Below are positions 61,547 to 64,000 of a DNA stretch of 64,000 nucleotides, piece after piece. The position numbers were made by a program, and so were the translations under genes. The stretch is from Henriciella sp. Its GTDB lineage: Bacteria; Pseudomonadota; Alphaproteobacteria; Caulobacterales; Hyphomonadaceae. The stretch lies in contig JAJFFK010000002.1 of the NCBI GenBank assembly GCA_021776655.1, positions 62,001 to 126,000 of the forward strand, in the 5' to 3' direction. Numbering within the stretch: position 1 is the stretch's first letter; the number at the start of each line of letters is the position of its first letter. A model generated the notes under the pieces. That model saw only the letters and a program-made list of their open reading frames with translations, did no database searches and was not told the origin of the DNA.

Positions 61547-62791
61547 TTAAATCCGCTCGATAATGATCGCTGGGGCCATACCGCCCGCTGCGCACATTGT
61601 GATCAGGCCATAGCGCCCATTTGAGCGTTCCAGCTCGTCCAACGCGGTCCCGATCAGGATAGACCCGGTCGCACCGATTGGATGACCCAGCGCCATCGCG
61701 CCGCCATTGATGTTGACCTTGGAACGATCCAGATCGAGGTCTCGGATGAACTTCTCCGCCACGACCGAAAATGCTTCGTTGATTTCATAAACGTCGATAT
61801 CGTCTGTGGTCAGCCCCGCTTTTTCCAGCACTTTTTTGGCTGCAGGCACGGGAGCGTTGAGCATCAGCGTTGGGCAATCGCCCATATTGCAGGTTGCCAC
61901 GATCCGCGCGCGCGGCTTCAGACCGTTTTTGTCGGCATAGTCTTTCGAGGTCACCAGAATGGCTGCAGCGCCATCAACCACGCCGGACGAATTGCCCGCA
62001 TGGTGAACATGGTTCACACCCTCTTTGAGCGTCTCATATTTGCCTGTGATCAGGTTGCCATAGGTGTTGCCCTGATCATCGACCGGAATGTCCATATACA
62101 TGTTGAATACGGTGCGCAGGCCGCTGAGCGTTTCCATCGTCGTACCCGGACGCGGGAATTCTTCCTTGTCGAGCGCCACTGTTCCATCGGGATTATGCAC
62201 CGGGACAAGTGACTTATCGAACCGGCCTTCTTCAATCGCTCTCGCCGCGCGTTGTTGAGAGACACAGGCCAACTGATCAAGCGCTTCGCGATCAATGCCT
62301 TCAAGTGTGGCAATCGCGTCGGCGCAGACACCTTGCTGGGTTTGTGGATGCTTGGTGCGCAATGACAGGTTACCCGCGTCAAGCATTGGCGGTACTTTTG
62401 GATCAGCGGTTGCCGAGGTGTAGCTCATCATCTCTGTGCCGCCGGCGATGACACAGCCTTCCATGCCCGACATAACCTGCGCCGCTGCGAGGCTAACCGA
62501 TGTGATGCCAGAGCCGCAGAACCGGTCCAGCGTGACGCCAGACGCTTTGGTGTCAAACCCGGCATCCAGCGCTGCCATGCGGCCGAGATCAGCGCCCTGC
62601 GCGCCGCGCTGAGAGCTGGTGCCCCAGATAATATCGTCGACTGTCGAGGTATCGAGATTGTTACGATCACGGATCGCACCGAGCACCGTCGCGGCGAGAT
62701 GCTGTGGGTGTAGATGCGCCAGCGCGCCCTTGCCGACTTTGCCAATTCCGCGCGGGGTGCGGCATGCGTCAATGATATAAGCCTCGGCCAT
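61547..62791 (-). CDS. Acetyl-CoA acetyltransferase (thiolase)
   Basis: A 414-residue thiolase. The nucleophile is Cys92 in TLDRFCGSGITSVS; the C-terminal catalytic residues are in NGGAMALGHPIGATGS (His) and TMCAAGGMAPA (Cys). The middle KKVLEKAGLTTDDIDVYEINEAFSVV (ExNEAF) is standard. Works in fatty-acid beta-oxidation or acetoacetyl-CoA formation. ATG 62791 follows GGAGAGA; ATG 62803 is an alternative. No beta-oxidation partner (3-hydroxyacyl-CoA dehydrogenase) is adjacent. Confidence 0.93.
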   Translation of the reverse strand: MAEAYIIDACRTPRGIGKVGKGALAHLHPQHLAATVLGAIRDRNNLDTSTVDDIIWGTSSQRGAQGADLGRMAALDAGFDTKASGVTLDRFCGSGITSVSLAAAQVMSGMEGCVIAGGTEMMSYTSATADPKVPPMLDAGNLSLRTKHPQTQQGVCADAIATLEGIDREALDQLACVSQQRAARAIEEGRFDKSLVPVHNPDGTVALDKEEFPRPGTTMETLSGLRTVFNMYMDIPVDDQGNTYGNLITGKYETLKEGVNHVHHAGNSSGVVDGAAAILVTSKDYADKNGLKPRARIVATCNMGDCPTLMLNAPVPAAKKVLEKAGLTTDDIDVYEINEAFSVVAEKFIRDLDLDRSKVNINGGAMALGHPIGATGSILIGTALDELERSNGRYGLITMCAAGGMAPAIIIERI

Positions 62792-62890
62792 TAGTCTCTC
62801 CATGATGTGATGGAAGCGACCTAAGCTTACGTGTGCGTCAACGACAATCCATCCCGTTGCGGCAAGTTTCACATACGATAGGTCTACGTC

Positions 62891-63424
62891 TTACTTCCCA
62901 AACATCATCTTTGCTTTTTCGATATCGTATGGACGCTCCAGCAAACTCCCGGGCTCCCACTCGCTGCGCTCTTGTTCAAAGAAGTTGCCGCCATAGACAT
63001 GGATCGCGCCGGTCAGTTTCATGATCGGATTGGTCACTGAATGGATAATATCCTTGCCCAGCGGCGCGACATCCCCGGTTGAGAGCGCCTTGGCCCCAGC
63101 TGCCTCGATGCGGCCATTTGGATCATCTTTGACACGCCGCCAAAAGATATTGTCCTCGCGCCCGCCATAGACCCCAATGATCGCCCACATCTCATGATTG
63201 TGCGGCATCAAGGTCATGCCGGGCTTCCAAATCACGTTGATGATTGTCAGATCGCTGGATGTATAGATCGGAATAATCCCACTTTCAGGCGGTTCGCCAA
63301 CAGCAGCCAGAACCTCCGATGGATCACTGAAAGCGCGGCTGACGACGTCATGCGCCGCCTTGTGAGACGGGTCGGCAGCAACCGCCGCTTTGCAATCGTC
63401 AACAAACCGCTCCAAATCCAGCAT
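62891..63424 (-). CDS. Cupin-fold, cysteine-dioxygenase-like protein
   Basis: A 177-residue cupin of the double-stranded beta-helix metalloprotein type. The metal motif is MPHNHEMWAIIGVYGGRE (two His and possibly the Glu), with the second block AGAIHVYGGNF. It resembles cysteine- or thiol-dioxygenase-like 'predicted metal-dependent enzyme' families. Lies 24 bp after the saccharopine-dehydrogenase-like gene on the same strand, so a shared operon is likely. The reaction is unknown. Confidence 0.8.
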   Translation of the reverse strand: MLDLERFVDDCKAAVAADPSHKAAHDVVSRAFSDPSEVLAAVGEPPESGIIPIYTSSDLTIINVIWKPGMTLMPHNHEMWAIIGVYGGREDNIFWRRVKDDPNGRIEAAGAKALSTGDVAPLGKDIIHSVTNPIMKLTGAIHVYGGNFFEQERSEWEPGSLLERPYDIEKAKMMFGK

Positions 63425-63448
63425 GCCGGCCTCCTCAACTCTTTACAA

Positions 63449-64000
63449 TCAGGCTTCAACCTCAAACGTCAGACCGGCCTTTTCCGTCAGACGCTTGACC
63501 AGCGCGCTGCCCATTGCCGGGGCGGTTGTCCAGATGCCGCCCGGTGTCGTCAGGCCGTCCTTGACCAGACACAGCGCCGCTTCGGCAATCATCTTGCTGG
63601 TCGAGCCATAGCCTGGGTCCTTGTCGCCAGTGACCCCAACCTTGATCACGTCGCCGCTCGCCGCAATGCCATAGAACAGGACATCGTAGAAACCGGCCTC
63701 GCGTTCCTCCGGGCTTGGGCCTTCCCCCGGCGCAGGACCGTCGCCGCCCATCATATTTGTACTGGCCAGGCCCTCGGCCATCGCTTTGCCTCGTTCTCCC
63801 GGCCCGGTCATCATCATCTCATCATAGACAAAATCCCGGCCATAGGCGTGGTTCAGAAGCGCATTTGAGCGGTGCACATTCTTGGTGTTGATCGACGCCA
63901 TGATGAACGGCGCCGCCCAAGCACCAATGTCGGTATCTTCGACCGGGGCCATGCCATGCGGCTGCTCTGGGCCATCAAACCCCATCGACAGCGAAAACGG
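63449..64000 (-). CDS. Saccharopine-dehydrogenase-like (trans-acting enoyl reductase) protein, C-terminal part
   Basis: Frame open to the window edge, about 183 residues visible. WAAPFIMASINTKNVHRSNALLNHAYG, DFVYDE, and near the end DPGYGSTSKMIAEAALCLVKDG are the hallmarks of the C-terminal half of the saccharopine-dehydrogenase-like, NAD(P)-binding family (about 390 residues in full). The N-terminal Rossmann fold is beyond the edge. In some bacteria such proteins are partner reductases for polyketide or lipid synthesis. Upstream of, and probably co-transcribed with, the cupin gene. Confidence 0.82.
   Translation of the reverse strand, partial: PFSLSMGFDGPEQPHGMAPVEDTDIGAWAAPFIMASINTKNVHRSNALLNHAYGRDFVYDEMMMTGPGERGKAMAEGLASTNMMGGDGPAPGEGPSPEEREAGFYDVLFYGIAASGDVIKVGVTGDKDPGYGSTSKMIAEAALCLVKDGLTTPGGIWTTAPAMGSALVKRLTEKAGLTFEVEA

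Overview
The window reads as a contiguous piece of an alphaproteobacterial chromosome, most likely a marine Caulobacterales/Maricaulales-type organism (Hyphomonadaceae-like). The clues are the bamD-recN-ligA order, a ChvG-type sensor kinase next to nitrogen-PTS genes, a holdfast-like HfsA/HfsB/HfsD secretion set, DUF4169 near fumC, and many small extragenic palindromes. This placement is inferred from gene content; no marker gene was compared.

Layout. 0-8 kb: ligA (5' part, cut by the window edge), recN and bamD on the minus strand, a CDF metal exporter, a phasin fused to a helix-hairpin-helix domain, tRNA-Leu(CAG), tRNA-Met(CAT), and an L-2-hydroxyglutarate-oxidase-like flavoenzyme. 8.6-9.9 kb: a repeat-rich stretch holding the clearest mobile-element event in the window, a 161-bp element with terminal inverted repeats, flanked by TA and inserted into a member of a dispersed repeat family. 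9.9-13.2 kb: 4-hydroxyphenylpyruvate dioxygenase (tyrosine breakdown) with a VOC partner, a divergent MarR regulator and a palindromic operator between them. 13.2-20.5 kb: HfsA/B/D-like polysaccharide secretion genes (the OPX protein lacks its SLBB part), a cyclophilin, ChvG, EIIA-Man and HPr (no hprK between), and a DASS transporter.

20.6-49.4 kb is a large surface-glycan region of about 25 genes in several short, mostly tight transcription units: GT4, GT2 and GT-C glycosyltransferases, nucleotide-sugar dehydrogenase and epimerases, Wzx flippase, sulfotransferase, deacetylase, methyltransferases, two AglD-like (UPF0104) membrane proteins, two paralogous UDP-galactopyranose-mutase/protoporphyrinogen-oxidase-like flavoenzymes, a GMC oxidoreductase and a secreted GH-A-clan hydrolase. 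I see no Wzy polymerase and no initiating phosphoglycosyl transferase. The most interesting unit is the four-gene minus-strand operon at 39.7-43.9 kb (polyisoprenyl-phosphate GT2, AglD-like membrane protein, flavoenzyme, NodB deacetylase). Its logic resembles the Arn lipid-linked sugar pathway, but with a different candidate flippase and an added FAD enzyme.

49.5-64 kb: fumC with a structured downstream element, a decayed methyltransferase fragment among repeats, DUF4169, a lipoprotein, an Old Yellow Enzyme, an ArsR-SRPBCC-small ORF operon, a desaturase with a small membrane partner, a glyoxalase I-like protein, an Ada-like alkyltransferase, an SDR, an NtrC-type response regulator, a thiolase, a cupin and the C-terminal part of a saccharopine-dehydrogenase-like protein cut by the window edge.

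Starts were chosen by ribosome-binding sites and domain boundaries; several are GTG or TTG. Family assignments come from reading the proteins, with no database search.
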